Shown here: piece by piece, positions 27,141 through 34,382 of the stretch
Layout: the number at the start of each line of letters is the position of its first letter
Position numbering within the stretch: the first letter of the stretch is position 1
The notes under the pieces: model-generated
What the model saw: the letters and a program-made list of their open reading frames with translations, nothing else
What the model was told of the DNA's origin: nothing
Database searches by the model: none
Position numbers and translations under genes: made by a program
NCBI RefSeq assembly: GCF_014650915.1
Contig: NZ_BMVW01000001.1
Span: forward strand, 496,001 to 560,000
Source: Streptomyces poonensis
GTDB taxonomy: Bacteria; Actinomycetota; Actinomycetes; Streptomycetales; Streptomycetaceae
DNA: 64,000 nt
Reading direction: 5' to 3'

Positions 27141-27284
27141 CCTGACCGCTTGACGGCCTGACCGCTTGACGGCCTGACCGCTTGACGGCCTGACCGCTTG
27201 ACGGCCTGACCGCTTGACGGCCTGACCGCTTGACGGCCTGACCGCTTGACGGCCTGACCGCTTGACGGCCTGACGGCCTGACGG
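27141..27284. repeat. 16-bp tandem repeat array in an intergenic region
   Basis: Eight exact copies of CCTGACCGCTTGACGG (27141-27268) followed by two 8-bp half units CCTGACGG. Each unit is itself two related 8-mers. The array begins 4 bp after the stop codon of the PPA1309-family gene and ends just before the shared terminator. Confidence 0.97.
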
Positions 27285-27294
27285 CCGAGCCTGC

Positions 27295-27322
27295 GGGGCG
27301 CTCCTCAGTCGAGGGGCGCCCC
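27295..27322. terminator. Bidirectional stem-loop terminator
   Basis: 12-bp stem GGGGCGCTCCTC / GAGGGGCGCCCC (one G-T pair) with AGTC loop between the convergent PPA1309 and PDZ-protease genes. Confidence 0.75.
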
Positions 27323-27342
27323 GGCCCCGGGCCGGGCGCCGG

Positions 27343-28440
27343 TCAGCTTCCGGTGGTGCACTTGGGCAGGTCGGAGGTCTTCCCGGAGCGGATGTCCTCG
27401 AGGGCGTCGAGGGCGTCGTCGATGGTGCCGACCTTGACGAGGGTGAGCCCCTCGGGGGTGTCCCTGGCGGCGGACGCGCAGTTGTCCTCGGGGGTCAGGA
27501 AGTAGCGGGCGCCCTTGTCGCGCGCGCCGACGGTCTTCATCTCGATGCCGCCGATGGGTCCGACCGTGCCGTCGTCGTCGATGGTTCCGGTGCCCGCGAC
27601 GAACGTGCCGCCGGTGAGACTGCCCGGGGTCAGCTTGTCGACGATGCCGAGGGCGAACATCAGGCCCGCGCTGGGCCCGCCGACATCGGCGAGCTTGATG
27701 TCGATGGTGAACGGGAAGGTGTGGTCGGTCCCGGCCGCGATGCCGACGACGGCCCGGTCCTCGCCCTGGTCGTCGGAGTTCGTCGTGGTGATCGTGACGT
27801 CCTCCGTCTTGGTGGCCGTCCGGTTCTCCTTCTCGGCGGCGGCCTGCTCCTTCGCGGGCACGATCGTGAAGCGGACCGTCTCCCCCGGCTTGTGCTCGGT
27901 GACCAGCTCGGCGACGTCGCCGGGCTCCTTCACCGCCGTACCGTCGACGGACTTGATGACGTCGCCCGCGTGCAGCCTGCCCTCGGCCGGGGAGTCCTTG
28001 AGCACCGACTGGACGATGACCCAGGACTTCACCGGGATGTCCAGCTCCTTCAGGGCCGCGACCTTGGCGCTCTCCTGGGACTGGCTGAACTCCTCGGCGT
28101 TCTCCTGGGTCGACTCCTCCTCGGTCTTGCCGTTCGGATAGAGCGTGTCGTGGGGCACGACCTTGTTGTCATGAGCCAGCCACCCGTACACGGCCTCGAC
28201 GAGGTTCATCCTGTAATCGGCGCTGGTGACCCGGACCGTGGTCATGTTGAGGTGCCCGGTCGTCGGGTAGGTCTTGTGCCCGGAGATCTGCAGCACCGGC
28301 TCGCCGTCGTGCTCGCCCAGGGTGTTCACCGTCGGCCCCGGCGACATCTCCGAGTACGGCACGGGGATGAACACTCCCGCGCACAGCAGCGCGATCAGCA
28401 TCAGGGTGGAGGCGAGCATCGTCGCGGTGCGGCGTGGCAT
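27343..28440 (-). CDS. Membrane-anchored PDZ / Lon-type serine protease (YlbL-like)
   Basis: A 365-residue protein with one N-terminal membrane segment (MLASTLMLIALLCAGVFIPV), a PDZ domain at about residues 135-205 (VLKDSPAEGRLHAGDVIKSV) and a C-terminal Lon S16 protease domain. The Ser-Lys dyad is seen as GGPSAGLMFALG and, about 40 residues later, GGIEMKTVGA. Such proteins face outside and are thought to process membrane or secreted proteins. Substrates here are unknown. The start at 28440 has a weak ribosome site. Confidence 0.92.
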   Translation of the reverse strand: MPRRTATMLASTLMLIALLCAGVFIPVPYSEMSPGPTVNTLGEHDGEPVLQISGHKTYPTTGHLNMTTVRVTSADYRMNLVEAVYGWLAHDNKVVPHDTLYPNGKTEEESTQENAEEFSQSQESAKVAALKELDIPVKSWVIVQSVLKDSPAEGRLHAGDVIKSVDGTAVKEPGDVAELVTEHKPGETVRFTIVPAKEQAAAEKENRTATKTEDVTITTTNSDDQGEDRAVVGIAAGTDHTFPFTIDIKLADVGGPSAGLMFALGIVDKLTPGSLTGGTFVAGTGTIDDDGTVGPIGGIEMKTVGARDKGARYFLTPEDNCASAARDTPEGLTLVKVGTIDDALDALEDIRSGKTSDLPKCTTGS

Positions 28441-28563
28441 GGAACGACAGTACGGGACGGGTCTGTCAGTGCACTGTCGGGGCCGTCCGTCCGGGGCGGC
28501 CCCCGTCAGCGGCCCGGGGCGCCGGGTGCGCGGGCCCGCCCGGCGCCGGGCGGATGCGCGGGC

Positions 28564-28728
28564 TCAACCGCCGGAGCGGGACTTCTCCATGGCCTCGCGG
28601 AAGCGCATGTATCCCTCGAGCTCACTGCCGTCCTCGATGGTCTTGCGGTTCCGGCTGGCCCAGCTTCCCCACAGTCCGGCACCGATAGCAGCCAGAAGCG
28701 GAATCAACAACCAGGTGAGCGCTGCCAT
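28564..28728 (-). CDS. 54-residue single-pass membrane protein
   Basis: MAALTWLLIPLLAAIGAGLW forms one transmembrane helix, followed by a charged tail (ASRNRKTIEDGSELEGYMRF) that resembles a short coiled segment. GGGAGG lies 5 nt before the ATG at 28728, a strong start. I do not know a function; it lies between the PDZ-protease and moaE on the same strand. Confidence 0.75.
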   Translation of the reverse strand: MAALTWLLIPLLAAIGAGLWGSWASRNRKTIEDGSELEGYMRFREAMEKSRSGG

Positions 28729-28879
28729 GCCGACCTCCCAACCCCATGAGCGACCGAAACCCACTGATCAGCAGATTAAACCTCCGCTCCGTCAACGCTG
28801 GCGCCCGGGGTGGGGTTACGCAACCGGAGCGTAGCTTCGCAGTCGGGGCCGATGGCATGCGGTCCGGACGCGGCAGGCC

Positions 28880-28924
28880 GAAGCCGTACCCGAAGCCGTA
28901 CCCGGTGCCGTCGCCGGTGCCGTC
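28880..28924. repeat. Short tandem repeats downstream of moaE
   Basis: GAAGCCGTACCC occurs twice in tandem (28880-28903) and is followed by two GGTGCCGTC units, ending 12 bp before the moaE stop codon. No hairpin explains them. Confidence 0.7.
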
Positions 28925-28936
28925 CGGGTGCCGGAT

Positions 28937-29398
28937 CTAGCAGGCGCCGACCCACTCCTCGGTGCCGTCGGAGAACTTCTGGTGCTTCCAGATGGGCACT
29001 TCGTGCTTCAGGTCGTCGATGAGCCTGCGACAGGCCTCGAAGGCCTCACCGCGGTGCGGACAGGAGACCGCCACGACGACGGCGAGGTCCCCGACCCTCA
29101 GGTCCCCCACCCGGTGCACCGCGGCCAGCGCCCGCACCGGGAAATCGGCGACGACCTTCTCGGCGATCCGCCGCATCTCCGCTTCGGCGCTGGGGTGGCA
29201 GGAGTACCCGAGGGCGTCGACGTCGGCACCCCCGTCGTGGTTGCGCACGGTTCCGACGAACAGTGCCGTACCGCCGGCCGCGTCGTCGCCCACGGCCCGG
29301 AACACCTCGTCGACGGAGAGCGGGGTCTCCCTGACGCCGATCAGCTTGATCGGCTGCTGCGCGGCCTGCTCTCCGGGGTGATCGTTGCTAGGTGCCAT
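28937..29398 (-). CDS. moaE: Molybdopterin synthase large subunit MoaE
   Basis: Together with the sulfur carrier MoaD it converts precursor Z to molybdopterin in molybdenum-cofactor synthesis. The 153-residue product shows the family signatures GTVRNHDGG, LGYSCHPSAEAEM, HRVGDLRVGD, PHRGEAFEACR and the catalytic Lys region HEVPIWKHQKF. MoaD is not nearby; MoeZ, which charges such sulfur carriers, is encoded at 61717-62895. The ATG at 29398 has GATGGGGAC before it. Confidence 0.94.
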   Translation of the reverse strand: MAPSNDHPGEQAAQQPIKLIGVRETPLSVDEVFRAVGDDAAGGTALFVGTVRNHDGGADVDALGYSCHPSAEAEMRRIAEKVVADFPVRALAAVHRVGDLRVGDLAVVVAVSCPHRGEAFEACRRLIDDLKHEVPIWKHQKFSDGTEEWVGAC

Positions 29399-29480
29399 GT
29401 CCCCATCGTGCCCCACGGCACGGACAGGCCGGAACAGACGTTTCACCCGGCACGCGCGCGGGACGTCTTGGAGCCTCCTA

Positions 29481-29520
29481 CAGGAACCCGGATGCCGGGT
29501 CAGGAACCCCGGATGCCCGG
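29481..29520. repeat. Imperfect 18/20-bp direct repeat between moaE and the SDR gene
   Basis: CAGGAACCCGGATGCCGG is followed after 2 bp by CAGGAACCCCGGATGCCCGG. Further decayed copies (CAGGGACTCTGGGGCC, CAGGCACCTTGGGG) run on to about 29555, within an otherwise featureless 158-bp gap. Confidence 0.7.
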
Positions 29521-29556
29521 ACAGGGACTCTGGGGCCTGGACAGGCACCTTGGGGC

Positions 29557-30669
29557 TCAGACACGCCGGCGGGCCTTCCGCGCGCGGCGCACCAGCGCGG
29601 CCGTACCGAGCAGCGCGACCGTCGCTCCCGCGGCGCCCGCCGCCGTGGCGTCCTTGCGTCCCAGCCGCCGACCGGCCACGGTGTGCCGCCCGGAGACCTC
29701 GTCCAGGAGCTGTGCGAGGACCTCCTCGTTGGTCCACTGCGGCCGCCAGCCGGCGTCGTGGAGCCGGCTGCCGCTGACCACCCAGGGGTACATCGTGTAC
29801 GCCAGGTCCCCGGCCGGGGACGGGGTGAGCCCGATACGGTGCAGCCGCGCGGCCGCGCCCAGCGCCACCGCGGACGGCAGTTCCATCCGGCGGATCCCGC
29901 TGAGCTCCTCGACCTCCTCCTGCTCCAGCCATCCGTCGCACCCGACGGCCAGCTCCCCGTCCACCTTCTCCAGGACGGCGTACTCCAGGGCGCTGCACAG
30001 GTCCTCGACGTGACAGAACTGCCAGGCGGGCCGCGAACCGGCCACCACCAGGAGCCGGGGCGACTCGAAATACCTGGTCAGGGCGGTGTCGGTGCCTCCG
30101 ACGAGCACGGCGGGACGGACGACGGTGACATTCAGGCCCGGGTGGGCGCGCGGTGCGCGGCGGGCGAGGCGCTCGATCTCCAGCAGGTCGCCGACGCCGG
30201 TGGCCTCGGCGGTCGCCCGCAGCTCGGCGTCCTCCGACAGCGGCAGCTCGTTGTCCGGCAGCGCCCCGTACACCATCGCGGAGGTGCACAGCACGACCCG
30301 GTGGACCCCGGCCGCGGCGGCCGCCGTGAGGACGGTCTGCGTTCCCCGCACGTTGTAGGCGGTCCGGGCGGCCGAGTCGGTCTCCAGATCCAGGTCGACG
30401 GCGAGGTGGACCACGACGTCCGCGCCGCGCAGCTTGTCCGCGATCGCCGGGTCCCTCACGTCCAGGATGTGCCACTGCGCGGCCGCGCACTCGCCGCGCC
30501 GCTCGTCGATGGCTACGACCTGCTTGATCTCCTGGGACGCGGCGAGCCGCTCGGTGAGCAGCGCGCCCACCCCGGTCGCGGCGCCGGTGACCGCGACGAC
30601 GGGTCCGCGCGGTGACGGACTGGTTGTGAGGTTTCGCGCTGCGCGAACCTGCGGATCTGGGGAACTCAC
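29557..30669 (-). CDS. Extended short-chain dehydrogenase / nucleotide-sugar epimerase-like protein
   Basis: A 370-residue NAD(P)-binding protein. The Rossmann loop GAATGVGALLTERLA follows the leading strand VVAVTGA near residue 25, with a Tyr in STSAMVYGAL-type context (CTSAMVYGAL). I do not see the usual YxxxK pairing downstream, so catalytic activity is uncertain. The C-terminus is unusual: an Ala/Gly-rich hydrophobic segment followed by RRARKARRRV, which may anchor it to the membrane. I chose the GTG at 30669 because GGAG lies about 9 nt upstream; earlier ATGs add an Arg-rich tail. Confidence 0.8.
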   Translation of the reverse strand: MSSPDPQVRAARNLTTSPSPRGPVVAVTGAATGVGALLTERLAASQEIKQVVAIDERRGECAAAQWHILDVRDPAIADKLRGADVVVHLAVDLDLETDSAARTAYNVRGTQTVLTAAAAAGVHRVVLCTSAMVYGALPDNELPLSEDAELRATAEATGVGDLLEIERLARRAPRAHPGLNVTVVRPAVLVGGTDTALTRYFESPRLLVVAGSRPAWQFCHVEDLCSALEYAVLEKVDGELAVGCDGWLEQEEVEELSGIRRMELPSAVALGAAARLHRIGLTPSPAGDLAYTMYPWVVSGSRLHDAGWRPQWTNEEVLAQLLDEVSGRHTVAGRRLGRKDATAAGAAGATVALLGTAALVRRARKARRRV

Positions 30670-30861
30670 CGGGCGTCTCCAGCGGTTGTCTTCAGTACGC
30701 ACGCGCGTAACGCGTACGTACCAGGTGGCATCCATCCTGCCGCAGGCCCGCAGTCGGCGAAGCACCGAGGCCCGAACCGGCCGCGGTGTCTACCCTGGGT
30801 GGTGTTGTCGGGCAGCCGTGCCGCCGGAAAGAACCGGTGGCCTAACCAGCCGAGGAATCCC

Positions 30862-32322
30862 GTGAGTGACACCCCATTCGGATTCGGCCTTCCGCCGGAG
30901 GAGCCGGAGAACGGCGACGAGGGCAAGAAGAAGGACCAGCAGAGCGGTGGTGGGCAGGGACCGGCCAACCCGTTCGGCTTCGGGCTGCCCGGCGCCGGAG
31001 GCTCCGGCGCCGACAATCCGTTCGCCGCGATGTTCGGTTCCATGAACCCCACCGACCTGGGCGCCGCCTTCCAGCAGCTGGGCCAGATGCTCTCGTACGA
31101 GGGCGGCCCGGTGAACTGGGACATGGCCAAGCAGATCGCCCGCCAGACGGTTGCCCAGGGCACCCCTGACGGCACCAAGGACTCCAGCATCGGCCCGGCC
31201 GAGCGCTCCGCCGTCCAGGAGGCCGTGCGTCTGGCCGACCTGTGGCTGGACGACGCGACGTCGCTGCCGTCGGGGGCCGGCTCCGCCGTGGCGTGGAGCC
31301 GCGCGGAATGGGTCGAGGCGACCCTGCCGGTGTGGCAGGAGCTCGTCGACCCGGTCGCCGAGCGCGTCGGTGCGGCCATGGGCGATGTGCTGCCCGAGGA
31401 GATGCAGGCCATGGCGGGCCCGCTGATCGGCATGATGCGCTCGATGGGCGGCGCCATGTTCGGTACGCAGATCGGGCAGGCCGTGGGCGTGCTCGCGGGC
31501 GAGGTCGTGGGCTCCACGGACATCGGCCTTCCGCTCGGCCCGGCCGGCAAGGCGGCGCTGCTGCCGGTGAACGTGGAGACGTTCGGCAAGGATCTGGGCG
31601 TGCCCATGGACGAGGTGCGCCTCTACCTGGCGCTGCGCGAGGCCGCCCACCAGCGTCTGTTCTCGCACGTGCCGTGGCTGCGCTCGCACCTGTTCGGCGC
31701 GGTCGAGGGTTACGCGCGCGGGATCAAGGTCGACACGGCGAAGCTGGAGGACGTGGTCGGCCAGTTCGATCCGCAGAACCCCGAGGAGCTGCAGCAGGCG
31801 CTCCAGCAGGGCATGTTCCAGCCGGAGGACACTCCGGAGCAGAAGGCGGCGCTGGCCCGTCTGGAGACGGCTCTGGCGCTCGTGGAGGGCTGGGTGGACG
31901 CGGTCGTGCACGCGGCCGCGAAGCCGCGCCTGGGTGCCGCGGACGCGCTGCGTGAGACGCTGCGCCGCCGCCGTGCCTCCGGCGGTCCGGCCGAGCAGAC
32001 GTTCGCCACTCTGATCGGTCTGGAGCTGCGTCCCCGCCGGCTGCGGGACGCCTCGCGCCTGTGGGCCTCGCTCACGGACGCGCGCGGGGTCGACGGCAGG
32101 GACGCCCTGTGGGCCCACCCGGACATGCTGCCCACCGCCTCCGACCTGAACGACCCGGACGGCTTCGTGCACCGCGAGCAGCTGGACTTCTCCGAGCTGG
32201 ACAAGATGCTCGGTGAGGCGGCGGGCGGCGGCCTCACGGGGAAGCCGGACCTGACGAAGGACGAGGACGGCGAGGACCGCAAGGGCGACCAGGGCGACGG
32301 CAAGAGCGACGGCGCCGAGTGA
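30862..32322 (+). CDS. Zinc-dependent metalloprotease-like protein (DUF2342 / COG5282)
   Basis: A 486-residue protein of the actinobacterial family annotated as zincin-like hydrolase or F420-associated protein. The N-terminal 60 residues are Gly/Pro/Lys-rich and contain two NPFGFGLP-type repeats. The candidate metal helix reads LALREAAHQRLFSHVPWL, matching the EAAHxR form of the family. A second acidic helix lies at ALVEGWVDAVVHAAA. The C-terminus is acidic and low-complexity. The GTG at 30862 has GAGGAAT before it. The stop overlaps the next start (GTGA), so it is coupled to the Nudix gene. Confidence 0.85.
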   Translation: MSDTPFGFGLPPEEPENGDEGKKKDQQSGGGQGPANPFGFGLPGAGGSGADNPFAAMFGSMNPTDLGAAFQQLGQMLSYEGGPVNWDMAKQIARQTVAQGTPDGTKDSSIGPAERSAVQEAVRLADLWLDDATSLPSGAGSAVAWSRAEWVEATLPVWQELVDPVAERVGAAMGDVLPEEMQAMAGPLIGMMRSMGGAMFGTQIGQAVGVLAGEVVGSTDIGLPLGPAGKAALLPVNVETFGKDLGVPMDEVRLYLALREAAHQRLFSHVPWLRSHLFGAVEGYARGIKVDTAKLEDVVGQFDPQNPEELQQALQQGMFQPEDTPEQKAALARLETALALVEGWVDAVVHAAAKPRLGAADALRETLRRRRASGGPAEQTFATLIGLELRPRRLRDASRLWASLTDARGVDGRDALWAHPDMLPTASDLNDPDGFVHREQLDFSELDKMLGEAAGGGLTGKPDLTKDEDGEDRKGDQGDGKSDGAE

Positions 32323-32849
32323 GCCTCCACGACGACGCGGTCCTCGTCCTGAAGGGATACGAGGCGCACGGGGAGCAGGAGGAACTGCGCCAGGCGTATC
32401 TGGATCATCTCCAGGCGCATCCGGACGGCATGTGGAAGTCGTGCCACGCCGGACACCTCACGGCCAGCGCGCTGGTGATCGATCCGGCGCACGGCCGGGT
32501 GCTGCTCACGCTCCACCGGAAGCTGCGCATGTGGCTGCAGATGGGCGGCCACTGCGAGCCGGGGGACGGGACCGTGGCGGAGGCGGCGCTGCGGGAGGCC
32601 ACGGAGGAGTCGGGCATCGCGGGGCTGACGCTGCTCCCGGGCGGTCCGGTGCGTCTGGACCGGCATCCGATCCCGCCGCCCTGCCACTGGCACTACGACG
32701 TGCAGTACGCGGTCGTGGCCCCGCCGGGCGCGGTCCAGGAGATCAGCGACGAGTCGCTCGACCTGCGCTGGTTCGCGTACGACGAGGTGGCGGGCGTGGC
32801 CGACGAGTCGGTCGTACGGCTGCTGGGGGCCACGCGCGCGAGGCTCTGA
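32319..32849 (+). CDS. Nudix hydrolase
   Basis: A 176-residue pyrophosphohydrolase of unknown substrate. The Nudix helix is GGHCEPGDGTVAEAALREA followed by TEESG; compared with the textbook box it has Asp for one Glu and one extra residue in the loop, as in other actinobacterial members of this branch. The essential REATEE core is complete. The GTG at 32319 overlaps the stop codon of the metalloprotease-like gene by 4 bp. A perfect palindromic terminator follows. Confidence 0.9.
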   Translation: MSLHDDAVLVLKGYEAHGEQEELRQAYLDHLQAHPDGMWKSCHAGHLTASALVIDPAHGRVLLTLHRKLRMWLQMGGHCEPGDGTVAEAALREATEESGIAGLTLLPGGPVRLDRHPIPPPCHWHYDVQYAVVAPPGAVQEISDESLDLRWFAYDEVAGVADESVVRLLGATRARL

Positions 32850-32868
32850 TCCTCCTGCGGATACGTGG

Positions 32869-32902
32869 GTAAGGGGCGGCCGCCATGGCGGCCGCCCCTT
32901 AC
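32869..32902. terminator. Bidirectional terminator, 34-bp perfect palindrome
   Basis: GTAAGGGGCGGCCGCC and its exact complement around a central AT, between convergent Nudix and AIM24 genes; flanking TTTG follows on the plus strand. Confidence 0.9.
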
Positions 32903-32917
32903 GTTTGCTTCTCCGGG

Positions 32918-33673
32918 TCAGCTCCAGACGTTGCCCTGGTTCTGCCCGCGCGCTCCCTGCTGGCCCACGCCGTACTGAGCGGCGAGGCCCGACCCGATCC
33001 GGGCGTTCTGCGGCGGGAGCAGCTCGCTGGGCTGGACGAGGACGTAGCCCTGGCCCATGAAGCTGAGCTCCCAGCCCTCGCCGGTGCTGCCGCGGCGGCG
33101 CCACACCCCGGAGGAGTGCGTCTGGGCCTGCATCTGAACGCGCAGCCCGGTGGACCAGGCCACGATCGCGTCGGCGTCGCAGTTGACGTACGTGTCCGGT
33201 GTGACGTGCATCATCAGCGGCATTCCTGAGGTCATGAGGGCGACCTTGCCCTGGCCGGTGATGTTCAGCTGGTACTTCCCGGACCCGGAGATGCCGTACA
33301 GGCTGTCCACGGCGATGACCTCGTGGTGCAGCGAGGAGTCCATGGCCAGTACATAGGCGCTGTCCACGGCGAGCCCGTCGTGGTCCACGTCCACCAGGTG
33401 CACATGCTGCGCCAGATTGGCGAAGTAGACGGTGCCCTGCCCATGGCAGCGCATCAGTTCCAGACCCTCGCCCGTACGGGCGTGCGAGCGCCGTCTGCCG
33501 CCGCTCTGGAGCTCCGCGTCGAACTCGACGAGGCCCTGATAGGCGACCATCGTGCCCTTGCGCGCGAGGACGTCGTCGTGGCCGCCCAGGGCGACGCGCA
33601 GCATCTGCTCGTTCTGCAGGCTCCAGCGTTCCGCGGTCTGCTGCTCGTTGTAGGTGAAGATCGGGCTCTGCAT
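32918..33673 (-). CDS. AIM24-family protein, third gene of the TerD/AIM24 operon
   Basis: A 251-residue all-beta protein of the AIM24 (TRAP-like beta-barrel) family. Diagnostic repeats are ARKGTMVAYQG, GQGTVYFANLAQHVHLV, VDSAYVLAMDSSL and WELSFMGQGYVLVQPSE. The C-terminal 30 residues are Gly/Gln-rich (GVGQQGARGQNQGN). Function of bacterial AIM24 proteins is not established; the mitochondrial namesake shapes inner-membrane complexes. It lies 16 bp behind the next AIM24 gene on the same strand and appears to be a paralogue of it. Confidence 0.88.
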   Translation of the reverse strand: MQSPIFTYNEQQTAERWSLQNEQMLRVALGGHDDVLARKGTMVAYQGLVEFDAELQSGGRRRSHARTGEGLELMRCHGQGTVYFANLAQHVHLVDVDHDGLAVDSAYVLAMDSSLHHEVIAVDSLYGISGSGKYQLNITGQGKVALMTSGMPLMMHVTPDTYVNCDADAIVAWSTGLRVQMQAQTHSSGVWRRRGSTGEGWELSFMGQGYVLVQPSELLPPQNARIGSGLAAQYGVGQQGARGQNQGNVWS

Positions 33674-33689
33674 GGTGTGTCGCTCCCCC

Positions 33690-34370
33690 TCAGCCCCGGA
33701 CTCGGAGGCGGTCGGTGCTGTCCTCGCTGGGCTGGACGACGACGATGCCCTGCCCGGAGAACGCCATCTGGTAGGCCTCGCCGCTGCCGCGTCCGATCAG
33801 GGACTGCGCCTTGAAGCTGCGCTTGCCCTTCACCTTCAGGTTCGGGGACCAGGCGACGAGGGCGTCCGGGTCGACGTACGTCTCGTCCTCACCGCCTCCG
33901 CAGTCGACGACGATCGGCTTGCCCCGGGAGGTCAGCGCCACCCAGCCCCGGCCGGAGATCCTCGTGTTCCACATGCCCTGTCCGGCGAACTTGGCGAGGC
34001 CCTTGACCCGCTCGACGCCCCAGGTCAGATGTGCGTCGAAGGCGAGCAGGTTGGTGGCGTTGACGGAGATCGCGTCCTCATCGAGGTTGATCACGACGAC
34101 GTCCGCCCCGTAGTCGGCGAGATAGAGCAGACCGTCGCCGGAGCACTTCATCAGGGGCGCGCCCTCACCGGTGGCCCAGTCCCGTGCGATCTGGCGTACG
34201 GCGGGCGGGTTGGGCTCGTACTGGATGAATCCCTCGTAGGAGACCATCGAGCCCACGCGCGCGAAGAGGTCGTTCCCGGTCTGCAGGGCGACCTTGAGCA
34301 TGTGGTCGCCGTGGTTCTCCATGCGGGCGGCGACCGGAGCGGGGGCGAAGCCCGCGAGCGGCTGGTTCAT
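33690..34370 (-). CDS. AIM24-family protein, second gene of the TerD/AIM24 operon
   Basis: A 226-residue paralogue of its two neighbours. The shared pattern is visible as ARVGSMVSYEGFIQYE, GDGLLYLADYGADVVVINL, VNATNLLAFDAHLTWGVERV and YQMAFSGQGIVVVQPSE. It lacks the glycine-rich tail of the third gene and the TerD domain of the first. Spacing is 12 bp to the upstream gene and 16 bp to the downstream one, so the three form one transcription unit. Confidence 0.88.
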   Translation of the reverse strand: MNQPLAGFAPAPVAARMENHGDHMLKVALQTGNDLFARVGSMVSYEGFIQYEPNPPAVRQIARDWATGEGAPLMKCSGDGLLYLADYGADVVVINLDEDAISVNATNLLAFDAHLTWGVERVKGLAKFAGQGMWNTRISGRGWVALTSRGKPIVVDCGGGEDETYVDPDALVAWSPNLKVKGKRSFKAQSLIGRGSGEAYQMAFSGQGIVVVQPSEDSTDRLRVRG

Positions 34371-34382
34371 GACGGGCTCCCT

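Noticed and set aside
28461..28480. TGTCAGTG upstream of the PDZ-protease gene as a PafBC promoter
   Set aside because: There is no TANNNT 8 nt downstream in either direction; the sequence is part of a 10-bp palindrome (CAGTGCACTG).
30670..30720. GGATG-N18-GTT upstream of the SDR gene as a sigma-R promoter
   Set aside because: The -35 is GGATG, not GGAAT; two of five positions differ from consensus, so support is too weak.
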